Shown here: one piece after another, positions 1-6,985 of the stretch
Position numbering within the stretch: position 1 is the stretch's first letter
How the letters are laid out: the number at the start of each line of letters is the position of its first letter
From: an uncultured Angelakisella sp.
Lineage (GTDB): Bacteria; Bacillota; Clostridia; Oscillospirales; Ruminococcaceae
Length of the DNA stretch: 64,000 bases
Direction of reading: 5' to 3'
Assembly (NCBI GenBank): GCA_910585535.1
Contig: CAJUFK010000005.1
Span: 1 to 64,000 of the forward strand
The notes under the pieces: model-generated
The model's database searches: none
Seen by the model: only the letters and a program-made list of their open reading frames with translations
Told to the model about the DNA's origin: nothing
Translations under genes and position numbers: made by a program

Positions 1-668
1 AGGGGATGCACGTCCTTTGCATCCTCACCGACATCACCAACTACGCCGAGGCCCTTCGTGAAGTCTCCGCCGCCCGGAAAGAGGTTCCCGGACGCCGCGG
101 CTATCCCGGCTACCTGTACACCGACCTGGCCGGCCTCTACGAGCGCGCCGGTCGCCGGGAGGACAGTGAGGGTTCCATCACCATGATCCCCATTCTGTCC
201 ATGCCCGAAGACGACAAGACCCACCCCATCCCCGACCTCACCGGCTACATCACCGAGGGTCAGATCATCCTCTCCCGTGAGTTGTACCGCAAGGGTGTCA
301 CCCCGCCCATCGACGTTCTGCCCTCCCTGTCCCGTCTGAAGGACAAGGGCATCGGCGTGGGCAAGACCCGGGAGGACCACGCCAGCACCATGAACCAGCT
401 GTTTGCGGCCTACTCCCGCGGTAAGGACGCCAAGGAGCTGATGACCATTCTGGGTGAGGCGGCTCTCTCCGACACCGATAAGCTGTACGCCAAGTTTGCC
501 GACGAGTTCGAGAAGCGGTACGTTTCCCAGGGGTACGAGACCAACCGCGACATCGAGGAGACCCTCACCATCGGCTGGGAGCTTCTCTCCATCCTGCCCA
601 CCACCGAGTTGAAGCGGATCAAGCCGGAGATGATCGAGAAGTATCTGCCCAAGCAGCAGGACAAGTAA
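1..668 (+). CDS. atpB: V-type ATP synthase subunit B (5' end missing)
   Basis: C-terminal part of the non-catalytic B subunit of the membrane V-type (archaeal-type) ATPase, which couples ATP to H+ or Na+ movement. The visible sequence holds the nucleotide-domain stretches typical of subunit B (LTDITNYAEALREVSAARKE, PGRRGYPGYLYTDLAGLYER, GSITMIPILSMPEDDKTHPI) followed by the helical C-terminal domain. The reading frame is open from the window edge, so the true start lies upstream; the first visible ATG at position 6 is internal. Subunit D follows after 12 bases, giving the usual B-D order at the end of a V-ATPase operon. The family is certain; the pumped ion cannot be judged from this part. 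Confidence 0.96.
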   Translation, partial: GMHVLCILTDITNYAEALREVSAARKEVPGRRGYPGYLYTDLAGLYERAGRREDSEGSITMIPILSMPEDDKTHPIPDLTGYITEGQIILSRELYRKGVTPPIDVLPSLSRLKDKGIGVGKTREDHASTMNQLFAAYSRGKDAKELMTILGEAALSDTDKLYAKFADEFEKRYVSQGYETNRDIEETLTIGWELLSILPTTELKRIKPEMIEKYLPKQQDK

Positions 669-680
669 GGAGGCCAAGCC

Positions 681-1337
681 ATGGCAATCATGCAGGTAAA
701 CCCCACCCGGATGGAATTGACCCGGCTCAAAACCCGGCTCAAAACCTCCATGCGGGGCCACAGCCTCCTCAAAAACAAGCGGGATGACCTGATGAAGAAG
801 TTCCTGGAGCAGGTGCGCCGGAACAAGGAGCTTCGCGAGCAGGTGGAGCAGATGATTATGGGGGTGTACGACGGCTTTGCCATCGCTGGCGCCGTGATGA
901 GCCCCAATATGCTGGAGGAAGCCCTCATGCTCCCCAAGGAGCAGGTGGAACTGGACATCACCACCCAGAACGTGATGAGCGTGGATGTGCCGGTGTTCCA
1001 TTTCAGCCGCTCCGCCGACGAGGAGGAGGACATCTCCCCCTACGGCTTCGCCTTTACCTCCGGGGAACTGGATGATTCGGTAGCGGCCCTGAAAAAGGTC
1101 CTCCCCCTGATGCTGGAGCTGGCCCAGATGGAAAAAAGCGCCCAGCTCCTGGCAGAGGAGATTGAAAAGACCCGCCGCCGCGTCAATGCCCTGGAGTATG
1201 TCCAGATTCCCTCCCTCCAGGAAACCATTAAGAGCATCTCCATGAAGCTGGATGAAAACGAGCGGGGAAACCTTGCCCGACTCATGAAGATCAAGGACAT
1301 GATGGTCCAGCAGTCCAGAGAGGCCAAAAAGGCTTAA
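681..1337 (+). CDS. atpD: V-type ATP synthase subunit D
   Basis: Central-shaft subunit D of the V-type ATPase, a 218-residue, mostly helical protein that transmits rotation between the A3B3 head and the membrane ring. The N-terminus (NPTRMELTRLKTRLKTSMRG, then HSLLKNKRDDLMKKF) is the family hallmark, and the C-terminal third is again a long helix rich in K, E and R, forming the antiparallel coiled coil. It starts 12 bases after subunit B behind an AAGGAGG site, so the two are co-transcribed. A strong hairpin terminator follows about 35 bases after the stop, so D closes the operon. Confidence 0.97.
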   Translation: MAIMQVNPTRMELTRLKTRLKTSMRGHSLLKNKRDDLMKKFLEQVRRNKELREQVEQMIMGVYDGFAIAGAVMSPNMLEEALMLPKEQVELDITTQNVMSVDVPVFHFSRSADEEEDISPYGFAFTSGELDDSVAALKKVLPLMLELAQMEKSAQLLAEEIEKTRRRVNALEYVQIPSLQETIKSISMKLDENERGNLARLMKIKDMMVQQSREAKKA

Positions 1338-1372
1338 GCAGAAACCGGTCCGGTAAAACGAACCGGGATACC

Positions 1373-1416
1373 AAAAGGCCGCTTCCCCCAAAAAAAGGGT
1401 GGAGCGGCCTTTTTGT
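1373..1416 (+). terminator. Intrinsic terminator after the V-ATPase operon
   Basis: GC-rich stem pairing AAGGCCGCTTCCCCC with GGGTGGAGCGGCCTT around an A-rich loop, followed by a T run. The stem also lies directly behind the stop codon of a possible minus-strand small ORF (1416-1595), so it could work in both directions. Confidence 0.9.
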
Positions 1417-1595
1417 CACTTTAGAAGAAAGGAAAGAAGAGGCGTCTGAAGACAGAGAGAAAAAAGAGGGGAGAGCAATTCCAGAATCAGGGAAGGGACT
1501 CTTTGAAACAGAATGGACAGGGGAGAGGCGGGAAGCTGCTCCAGGAAGAAGAGCGCAGAAGCAGTCAAGGCGACTGTAAAAAAGTGATATAGCAT
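1416..1595 (-). CDS. Possible small hydrophobic protein divergent from the Xre gene
   Basis: A 59-codon frame read away from the Xre regulator. The product begins MLYHFFTVALTASALFFLEQ and is rich in L, F and P, with at least one possible membrane segment. Upstream on the same strand lies an almost perfect promoter (TTGACA, 17 bases, TATTGT) and a perfect Shine-Dalgarno, AAGGAGGTGA, at 1626-1635. The site is about 30 bases before the ATG, but a GCAGGG-ATAG-CCCTGC hairpin between them would shorten the distance. The stop abuts the terminator stem. No family is recognised. The transcript is well supported; the protein is a guess and may be a remnant. Confidence 0.3.
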   Translation of the reverse strand: MLYHFFTVALTASALFFLEQLPASPLSILFQRVPSLILELLSPLFSLCLQTPLLSFLLK

Positions 1596-1648
1596 ACCAA
1601 TGGCGCAGGGCTATCCCTGCCGGTGTCACCTCCTTGTAGTACAATATT

Positions 1649-1677
1649 ACAATACCATAGTATTTTTATTTTGTCAA
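1649..1677 (-). promoter_or_regulatory. Divergent vegetative promoter
   Basis: On the minus strand TTGACA (1672-1677), a 17-base spacer and TATTGT (1649-1654). A perfect Shine-Dalgarno follows within about 20 bases. The -35 overlaps the plus-strand -35 (TTGTCA, 1671-1676) of the Xre gene, so the two promoters are back to back. Confidence 0.6.
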
Positions 1678-1697
1678 GGCAGAAGATACACTAGTAT
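1651..1697. promoter_or_regulatory. Paired operator-like inverted repeats
   Basis: Two copies of the dyad (A)ATAC-N4-GTAT(T): AATACCATAGTATT at 1651-1664 and ATACACTAGTAT at 1686-1697. They flank the overlapping -35 elements of two divergent promoters. The position and symmetry are what is expected for autoregulation by the adjacent Xre protein. This is inferred from sequence only. Confidence 0.5.
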
Positions 1698-1718
1698 TGA
1701 AATATTTGAGGTGATGCT

Positions 1719-1997
1719 ATGCTGGATCGAAGACTTCGTGCCCTGCGGCAAGCGCGGAAGATGAGCCAGGTGGACCTGGCCAGGCGGCTTGGGGTCACCA
1801 AGCAAAGCGTATCAAATTGGGAAAACGACAATATCCAGCCGTCTATCGAGATGCTGGTAAAGCTGTCAAAGACCTTTTCCGTGACAACAGATTATCTGCT
1901 TGGACTGGACTCTGGGGAGTATTTGGATGTCAGCGGCTTGGAACCGGAGATCGTCGCACATATCCGGCAGCTTGTAGATGCTTTGCGGGACCGGTAA
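1719..1997 (+). CDS. Xre/Cro-C1 family transcriptional regulator
   Basis: A 92-residue DNA-binding protein whose N-terminal two thirds are a Cro/C1 helix-turn-helix (LRALRQARKMSQVDLARRLG, then VTKQSVSNWENDNIQPSIEM). The recognition helix is around VTKQSVSNWEN. The DYLLGL after the domain is common in SinR/Xre-type repressors. The short C-terminal tail (residues 68-92) has no effector domain. The start is fixed by GAGGTGATGCT just before the ATG. It sits behind two operator-like dyads and a divergent promoter, so autoregulation and control of the divergent transcript are likely. The physiological signal is unknown. Confidence 0.92.
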   Translation: MLDRRLRALRQARKMSQVDLARRLGVTKQSVSNWENDNIQPSIEMLVKLSKTFSVTTDYLLGLDSGEYLDVSGLEPEIVAHIRQLVDALRDR

Positions 1998-2039
1998 TAC
2001 AAAACTCTACGATTCGTAAAATTGTTCACATTCCTGCCC

Positions 2040-2068
2040 TTGCATTTTCCGCCCCGTTGTGGTAGGAT
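2040..2068 (+). promoter_or_regulatory. Promoter of the sugar-binding-like gene
   Basis: TTGCAT (2040-2045), 17-base spacer, TAGGAT (2063-2068), about 30 bases before the start codon. Consistent with a vegetative sigma factor promoter. Confidence 0.55.
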
Positions 2069-2098
2069 AACAAAAAAGAAGAACCAAGGAGCGTGACT

Positions 2099-3211
2099 AT
2101 GAGGCATTTTTTGATATACGGGCTTGCTGCGGTACTAATCTTTACAATGCTGGGAAAATTTGCGGCGGTGGAAACGGTAGTGGCGGCGGAAAAGACAGCG
2201 GCCCCTATGGCGGCTGTGGCCAAGATGGCGGTTCTTTCTGAAGAAGGGGATGCGCCGGAAGAGGAACAGGCTGTGCTGGCCGGGCTTCTCCAGGTAAATA
2301 TGAGCAGTATGGACGATATGTACTTTAAGAATGCCCTGCTGGAGGAATTGGGGGATGGCTTCTCTGTCCATGCCCTTTCTACTTCGGACACCGGGGATCA
2401 GCCGGTGATGTTCCGGAAAATGGTGGAAAAAGGGTACCGGCTGATTGTAGTGGAGCTTTACGATACTGCCCTTGTGGACGAGTATATCGACCTGGCGGAG
2501 GAAAACGGCGTCTCCCTGATCTTCACCGGGGAGGAGCCCAGCGCGGAGCAGATGGCCAGGAAAAGCGACTTGTACTATGTGGGCTTCTCCGAGGGCAACG
2601 TCATGCGGGAGCTGGCGGACGCCATCATCCAGGGGTGGAAGAACAACCAGGCTGCCTTTGATCTCAAAAGCGACGACCGGTTGATCTACGGCATCTTTAC
2701 CAAGGATAGCTACGAGGAGAACGGCAACCAGGAGACCCTGGACCGGTACCTCTCCGACGCCGGCCTCACCGTGGAGATGGGGCGTCAGTGCGTCACCAGC
2801 GCCTTTAATTTCAACCTGAAAAAAGAGGTGGACAACATCCTCTACGCCGGGGGCGAAATGATTATCTGCGACAGCAGCAGCTATGCCCGGCAGATCTCCG
2901 ACTACCTCCACGACCCGGATGAGTTTGTGCTGGAGCGGCTTATCAATACCCGGATCTACCTCACCGTGGCCGACGAGGGAGCCCAAAAGATGGTGGAGGA
3001 GGGCACCGCCATGTTCGCCACCGGCATCAACGGCGGGGACACCGGCACGGCGGTGGGCAAGCTGGCCAAAGCCCTGGTGGCTGGGGAGAAGCCCACGGCG
3101 GAAACGGTGGGCATCGCTCCGGACCAGAACAAGCGGCTGTACATCACCAACCGCACCGTTACCTCGGACCTTATCCGCACCCGCGTCGCAGAGGACGACG
3201 AGGAGGAATAA
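2099..3211 (+). CDS. Periplasmic-binding-protein-like (sugar-type) exported protein
   Basis: A 370-residue protein with an N-terminal hydrophobic export or anchor segment (FLIYGLAAVLIFTML) and a type 1 periplasmic-binding fold resembling galactose/ribose-binding proteins. Recognisable parts are the first beta strand region (LLQVNMSSMDDMYFKNALLE), the DYYVGF-like stretch YYVGFSEGNVMRELADAI and the late ATGINGGDTGTAVGKLAKAL. There is no lipobox cysteine. An in-frame GTG lies 6 bases upstream, but AAGGAG at 2086-2091 is ideally spaced (7 bases) for the ATG used here. No permease or ATPase is adjacent, so it may be a sensory or orphan binding protein. The C-terminus is acidic (EDDEEE). The ligand is unknown. 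Confidence 0.75.
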   Translation: MRHFLIYGLAAVLIFTMLGKFAAVETVVAAEKTAAPMAAVAKMAVLSEEGDAPEEEQAVLAGLLQVNMSSMDDMYFKNALLEELGDGFSVHALSTSDTGDQPVMFRKMVEKGYRLIVVELYDTALVDEYIDLAEENGVSLIFTGEEPSAEQMARKSDLYYVGFSEGNVMRELADAIIQGWKNNQAAFDLKSDDRLIYGIFTKDSYEENGNQETLDRYLSDAGLTVEMGRQCVTSAFNFNLKKEVDNILYAGGEMIICDSSSYARQISDYLHDPDEFVLERLINTRIYLTVADEGAQKMVEEGTAMFATGINGGDTGTAVGKLAKALVAGEKPTAETVGIAPDQNKRLYITNRTVTSDLIRTRVAEDDEEE

Positions 3212-3237
3212 GGCGACCGGCAGCAGAACAAAGCGCA

Positions 3238-3272
3238 GCCCCCTTCGCGGTTTTGGCGGAGGGGGCCGTTGT
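3238..3272 (+). terminator. Terminator between convergent genes
   Basis: Stem GCCCCCTTCGC / GCGGAGGGGGC (one wobble pair) with a short loop, just after the binding-protein gene and before the end of the convergent membrane-protein gene. The T tract is weak. Confidence 0.65.
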
Positions 3273-3275
3273 ATT

Positions 3276-3785
3276 CTATTCTTGGTCCTTTTTTCCTGGG
3301 AAAAGTTTCCTGATCCCCCGGCGAGCCAGAAAGACCACCCCGGCTCCCAGCCCAAAAAGGGCCAGGAGGATCAAAACGAGCCACCCCATTTCCACAACGA
3401 AGGCGGCCAGAAAAATCACGGCCAGGATGAGGACAAAGGGATAGAAAGCGTCAAAATTCCCGGGCTTGGTCCCCGGGGGATGGGCGATCCAGTAGGCCGT
3501 GTCCAGGACTTCCTCCACCTCCGGGATGTCCCGGAAGGACCAATCCCGGCCCTCTTTCTCCAGGCGGACCAAGGGGATGAAGTAGTCCAGGGCCTCTTCC
3601 TCGGTGTCAAAATCCACAATGGAGGTTTCCGTCACGGCGGCCCGCTCGTCTGCCGCCGAGACCACCCACCGGTCCCCCTCCTTGGCCAGGATCATCTCGT
3701 TGGGCCGAACGGGGTGGTCTCCGTACCAGTTGTAACAGCTCAGCCCCTCCTCCCGGAGGATCGTCAGGGCCTCCTCCCGTGTCAT
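3276..3785 (-). CDS. Unknown protein: soluble N-terminal domain plus two membrane helices
   Basis: A 169-residue protein with an acidic soluble domain (residues 1-105) and two hydrophobic helices at the C-terminus (FYPFVLILAVIFLAAFVVEM and WLVLILLALFGLGAGVVFLA), ending in a basic tail. The N-terminal domain (EEALTILREEG, RWVVSAADERAAV, FDTEEEALDYFIPLVRLEK) recalls small immunity-type domains such as Imm59, but this is an impression from pattern only. The start is set by GGGAGGTGAGG upstream of the ATG. It stands alone between a convergent gene and the end of the amino-acid importer operon. Function unknown. Confidence 0.65.
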   Translation of the reverse strand: MTREEALTILREEGLSCYNWYGDHPVRPNEMILAKEGDRWVVSAADERAAVTETSIVDFDTEEEALDYFIPLVRLEKEGRDWSFRDIPEVEEVLDTAYWIAHPPGTKPGNFDAFYPFVLILAVIFLAAFVVEMGWLVLILLALFGLGAGVVFLARRGIRKLFPGKKDQE

Positions 3786-3885
3786 GGAACCTCACCTCCC
3801 AAGGCAATTATACCAGACCTGGCCCCCGGGAGCAACCGCCTGGCAGAAAAAACTCCCCCTCCCGTGGCGGGGAAGGGGAGAGGGG

Positions 3886-4629
3886 CTACCTGGGCACCGA
3901 CCCAAGAAAGGCCGCCGTCTCCGGATTTTTTGGGGCGGTGAAGATTTCCGCCGGGGAGCCTTCTTCGGCGATGGTCCCGTCCTTCATAAAGAGGACCCGG
4001 GTGGCGGCGTCCCGGGCAAAGGACATCTCGTGGGTTACCACCAGCATGGTCATCCGCTCTTCCGCCAGCCGGCGCATAATGACCAGCACCTCCCCGGTGA
4101 GAAGGGGGTCCAGGGCGGAGGTGGGCTCGTCAAAAAGCATGATCTCCGGGCTTTTCATCAGCGCCCGGGCGATGGCTACCCGCTGCTTCTGCCCGCCGGA
4201 GAGCTTCCCGGGGTAGACCTCCGCCTTGTCCAGCAGCCCCACCTTTTCCAGCAGCTGCCGGCACTTCTCCCGGCCGTCCCGGGCCCCGGGGGTGGTCATC
4301 TCGTAGGGCAGGATAAGGTTTTGGGCCACCGTCATGTGGGGGAACAGGTTGAAGCCCTGGAATACCATCCCCATCCGGCCCAGAAGGGCCCGGCGGGTGC
4401 GGGGGTCGGGGTACTTCCCGCCGGCGATGAGGGGTTCCCCGCCGATGGTCACCCAGCCCCCGTCCACCGTCTCCAGATCGATAAGACACCGTAGCAGGGT
4501 AGATTTGCCGGAGCCGGAAGCGCCGATGATGGCAATGACGTCCCCCTGATCCACAGTAAAAGAGACGTCCCTTAGAACGGGAAGGGAGTCAAAGGATTTT
4601 TTCAGCTTCCGGACCTCCAGAAATGCCAT
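3886..4629 (-). CDS. Polar amino-acid ABC transporter, ATP-binding protein
   Basis: A 247-residue ABC ATPase of the GlnQ/HisP class that energises uptake of a polar amino acid. Walker A is GASGSGKST near residue 36, the Q-loop is VFQGFNLFPHMTV, the ABC signature is LSGGQKQRVAIARAL, Walker B is IMLFDEPTSALDP and the switch histidine is in VVTHEMSFARD. The phrase QGFNLFPHMT is typical of amino-acid importers. It is the last gene of a three-gene minus-strand operon (binding protein, permease, ATPase) and follows the permease by about 40 bases with a GGAGG site. Substrate not determinable. Confidence 0.95.
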   Translation of the reverse strand: MAFLEVRKLKKSFDSLPVLRDVSFTVDQGDVIAIIGASGSGKSTLLRCLIDLETVDGGWVTIGGEPLIAGGKYPDPRTRRALLGRMGMVFQGFNLFPHMTVAQNLILPYEMTTPGARDGREKCRQLLEKVGLLDKAEVYPGKLSGGQKQRVAIARALMKSPEIMLFDEPTSALDPLLTGEVLVIMRRLAEERMTMLVVTHEMSFARDAATRVLFMKDGTIAEEGSPAEIFTAPKNPETAAFLGSVPR

Positions 4630-4670
4630 AACGTTTCCTCCATATCTCCAGGCGGTTTGCAGGGAGATTT

Positions 4671-5330
4671 TTAGTAATCAAATCGTTTTTCCAGTATCTT
4701 AAGCAGCCAGGTAATGACCAGGTTCATCAGCAGGTAGATGATCCCCGCAGCCACAAAGGGAAAGGTCTTGCCGGTGGAGCTTACGGCGGATTTGGCGAAC
4801 TGCAAAACCTCCGGCACCGCCAAGGTAAACATCAGGGAGGTGTCCTTTACCAGGGTGATGGTCTCGTTGGAGATGGAGGGCATAGCCACCCGGAGCATTT
4901 GGGGGACGACGATCCGCAGGATGGTCTGCCGCCGGGTAAGCCCCAACACCTTGGCCGCTTCATACTGGCCGGGATCCACCGCCAGCAGTCCGCCCCGAAA
5001 GATCTCCGCAAAGTATGCCGCGTAGTTGAGGACAAAGCCCCAGATCGTGGCAGTGAACCGTCCCATGGTGCTGAAATATCCGCCTACCACCGGGAGATAG
5101 GGAAGCCCAAAGTAGAGGAACAGCAGTTGAAGCACCAGGGGGGTGCTGCGCATCAGATAGACGAAGCAGCGGGCCAGCCATCTCAAAGGCGGAATGACAC
5201 AGCGCATCAGCATGGTGATAAGGAATCCCAGGGGAAGGGAAACAAGGATGGTGATAAAAAACAGCTTTAGGGTGGTGCCAAGTCCCGCGCCGACCCGCAG
5301 AAAGGTGGTGACGATGTAAGAAAGGTCCAT
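4671..5330 (-). CDS. Polar amino-acid ABC transporter, permease
   Basis: A 219-residue integral membrane permease of the HisM/GlnP class. Hydrophobic segments are spread along the length, and the cytoplasmic EAA loop is visible as GQYEAAKVLGLTRRQTILRI. The ending (WLLKILEKRF) is characteristic of the family. It starts 4 bases after the binding-protein stop without a strong Shine-Dalgarno, so translational coupling is likely. A single permease is present, so it probably acts as a homodimer. Confidence 0.95.
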   Translation of the reverse strand: MDLSYIVTTFLRVGAGLGTTLKLFFITILVSLPLGFLITMLMRCVIPPLRWLARCFVYLMRSTPLVLQLLFLYFGLPYLPVVGGYFSTMGRFTATIWGFVLNYAAYFAEIFRGGLLAVDPGQYEAAKVLGLTRRQTILRIVVPQMLRVAMPSISNETITLVKDTSLMFTLAVPEVLQFAKSAVSSTGKTFPFVAAGIIYLLMNLVITWLLKILEKRFDY

Positions 5331-5334
5331 CGCG

Positions 5335-6174
5335 TCACTTGGTGTAGGAGAAGAGGATCCGGTCCTCGCCGAACCACTTCTGGCTGATCTGTGCAGCAGT
5401 GCCGTCCTTTACCAACTCGTCCAAAGCGCCCAGCACCAGGTCGGCCAGTTCTTGGTTGTCTTTTTTGAAGGCGATGCCGTACTCCTCGTCGGCCAGCTGT
5501 TCCTCCAGAATCTCCAGAAGGCCCTCCCCGTTTTCGGCGATGTAATAATCCCCAAACACCTTGTCGATGACAACGGCGTCGATCCGGCCGATTTTAAGGT
5601 CGTTAAAGAGGGAGATGTTCTCCGGGGCCTTGACCAGTTCCTTTTCGGTGCCTGCGGCGGAACAGGCCATATAGGCCTCATCGGCGGAAGAAGCCTCCTG
5701 GAGGGCCACCGTTTTTCCACTGAGGTCGGCCAGGGTTTTGATGCCGGAGTCCTTCCGTACTACGATGACCTGGGCGTTGGCGATGTAGGCAGGGGATAGG
5801 AGCATGGCTTCCTTCCGGGCGTCGGTGATGGTAAGGCCGTTCCACAGCACGTCCACCTTGCCGCCGTTCAGTTCAAATTCCTTTGCAGACCAATCGATGG
5901 GGGTGGGGACCGCTTCGATGCCCAGCTTGTCGCAGACCGCCTTGGCCAGGTCGATGTCAAAGCCCACCAGTTCGTTTTTGTCATCCCGGAAGCCCATAGG
6001 CGGGAATTGGTCATCCAGGCCGATGACCAGCTTTGTAATGGCCGGGGCCGCTGGGGAATCCGGGGCAGGGGAGGGGTCTTCACTCTTGGGGGCGGGGGAG
6101 GCGGGGTTGCTCCCGCAGGCGGCAAGGAGAGCGAAGACCAGGGTAATGGCGATGGCGGAAAGGAACCGTTTCAT
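5335..6174 (-). CDS. Polar amino-acid ABC transporter, substrate-binding lipoprotein
   Basis: A 279-residue family-3 solute-binding lipoprotein. The signal peptide (MKRFLSAIAITLVFALLAAC) ends in an LAAC lipobox, followed by a Pro/Ser/Ala linker (residues 22-48). The mature domain shows the family pattern LVIGLDDQFPPMGFRDDKNE, VGFDIDLAKAVCDKLG, WNGLTITDARKEAM and the late FKKDNQELADLVLGALDELV. An in-frame start 96 bases upstream was rejected because GGAGGT is correctly spaced only for this ATG and the signal peptide starts here. It leads the importer operon. Ligand unknown; acidic or polar amino acids or cystine are possible. Confidence 0.95.
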   Translation of the reverse strand: MKRFLSAIAITLVFALLAACGSNPASPAPKSEDPSPAPDSPAAPAITKLVIGLDDQFPPMGFRDDKNELVGFDIDLAKAVCDKLGIEAVPTPIDWSAKEFELNGGKVDVLWNGLTITDARKEAMLLSPAYIANAQVIVVRKDSGIKTLADLSGKTVALQEASSADEAYMACSAAGTEKELVKAPENISLFNDLKIGRIDAVVIDKVFGDYYIAENGEGLLEILEEQLADEEYGIAFKKDNQELADLVLGALDELVKDGTAAQISQKWFGEDRILFSYTK

Positions 6175-6304
6175 AGTTGATACCTCCATAAATTGTTTGG
6201 TGCGCCCTGGGAGGAGACTTCCGTTGTCCCTTCCGCCCGGGCTGTTTGGATCAATGGAGATATTATACACTTTATCATGCTACTGCGCTAATATGATAGC
6301 ATAA

Positions 6305-6362
6305 TAAAAAATACGATTTCGGGGAAATAGCAAGCGGATACTTCCTATTTCTCCCGAAATCG
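6305..6362 (-). terminator. Long inverted repeat / terminator upstream of the importer operon
   Basis: Arms at 6314-6330 and 6345-6362 (CGATTTCGGGGAAATAG against CTATTTCTCCCGAAATCG, one extra base) with a 14-base loop. On the minus strand the stem is followed by a T-rich tract and begins about 40 bases after the stop of the DUF4303-like gene, so it is best read as that gene's terminator. It also lies just upstream of the importer promoter region. Confidence 0.75.
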
Positions 6363-6402
6363 CAGAATTACAAAATATTTCAGCGGCAGAGAAAGACGTT
6401 GT

Positions 6403-6930
6403 TTACTGGAACCGCTTTAAGAAGGCTTCGGCCAGTTCCGGCGGATTCAACCGCTCTGCCGACCGGTTTTCCAGCTCCTCGGCCCGCTCGTCATCCGAAA
6501 TGGATAGGAAGCAGGTGACATTCCCGGTGTTCGCTCCAAATGCCTTTTGCTCCTTTAGCCGCGCCAGGGCGGAAATAACAGCCTCAAAGAACATCTGGTG
6601 GTGGGCTTCCTGATCTTCTTCGGTGTCGTCCCCGCAGCTTAAAGCCTGGTTGTGTTCATAGAGCAGGCGGCTGATCTTTTCCAAAGAGCTGCCGGGGCCG
6701 TCGGAGTACCCCCACTCATCGGGGAACCATTTTTCCTCCCCCTCCGGGTCTCCGTTTTCTTCCAGGTATTCCAGGGTGTTCACCGCCAAAAAGAGGGTGA
6801 TGCAGTCGCTGTCCGTCACCAGGGCGGCAGCGTAGATCTGTTCCTCTCCGATCTCCTGCAGGATCTTCCCCAGGTCCGCCGTTACGGCTTCGACAATATT
6901 TTCTGTCAGCCTTAGATAAAAGGGTTCCAT
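6403..6930 (-). CDS. DUF4303-like protein
   Basis: A 175-residue soluble acidic protein. The layout (early helix MEPFYLRLTENIVEAVTADL, central strand IYAAALVTDSDCITLFLAVN, aromatic KWFPDEWGYSD, then a helical half) matches DUF4303-type proteins, which often occur as immunity or accessory proteins; no enzymatic motif is visible. The start is preceded by AAGGATGAC. A strong inverted repeat ends the gene. It lies 55 bases after the ligase-acetyltransferase gene on the same strand, so read-through from the T-box transcript is possible because no terminator was seen between them. Confidence 0.65.
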   Translation of the reverse strand: MEPFYLRLTENIVEAVTADLGKILQEIGEEQIYAAALVTDSDCITLFLAVNTLEYLEENGDPEGEEKWFPDEWGYSDGPGSSLEKISRLLYEHNQALSCGDDTEEDQEAHHQMFFEAVISALARLKEQKAFGANTGNVTCFLSISDDERAEELENRSAERLNPPELAEAFLKRFQ

Positions 6931-6985
6931 GTTTTTGTCATCCTTCCTTATAACTTGACTGAGGTGTGCCCTAAAATTCCGGCCG

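Noticed and set aside
1291..1644. Minus-strand 117-codon frame starting at TTG near the divergent promoter
   Set aside because: It begins upstream of the Shine-Dalgarno and runs through the terminator into subunit D; the 59-codon frame in another phase fits the terminator better.
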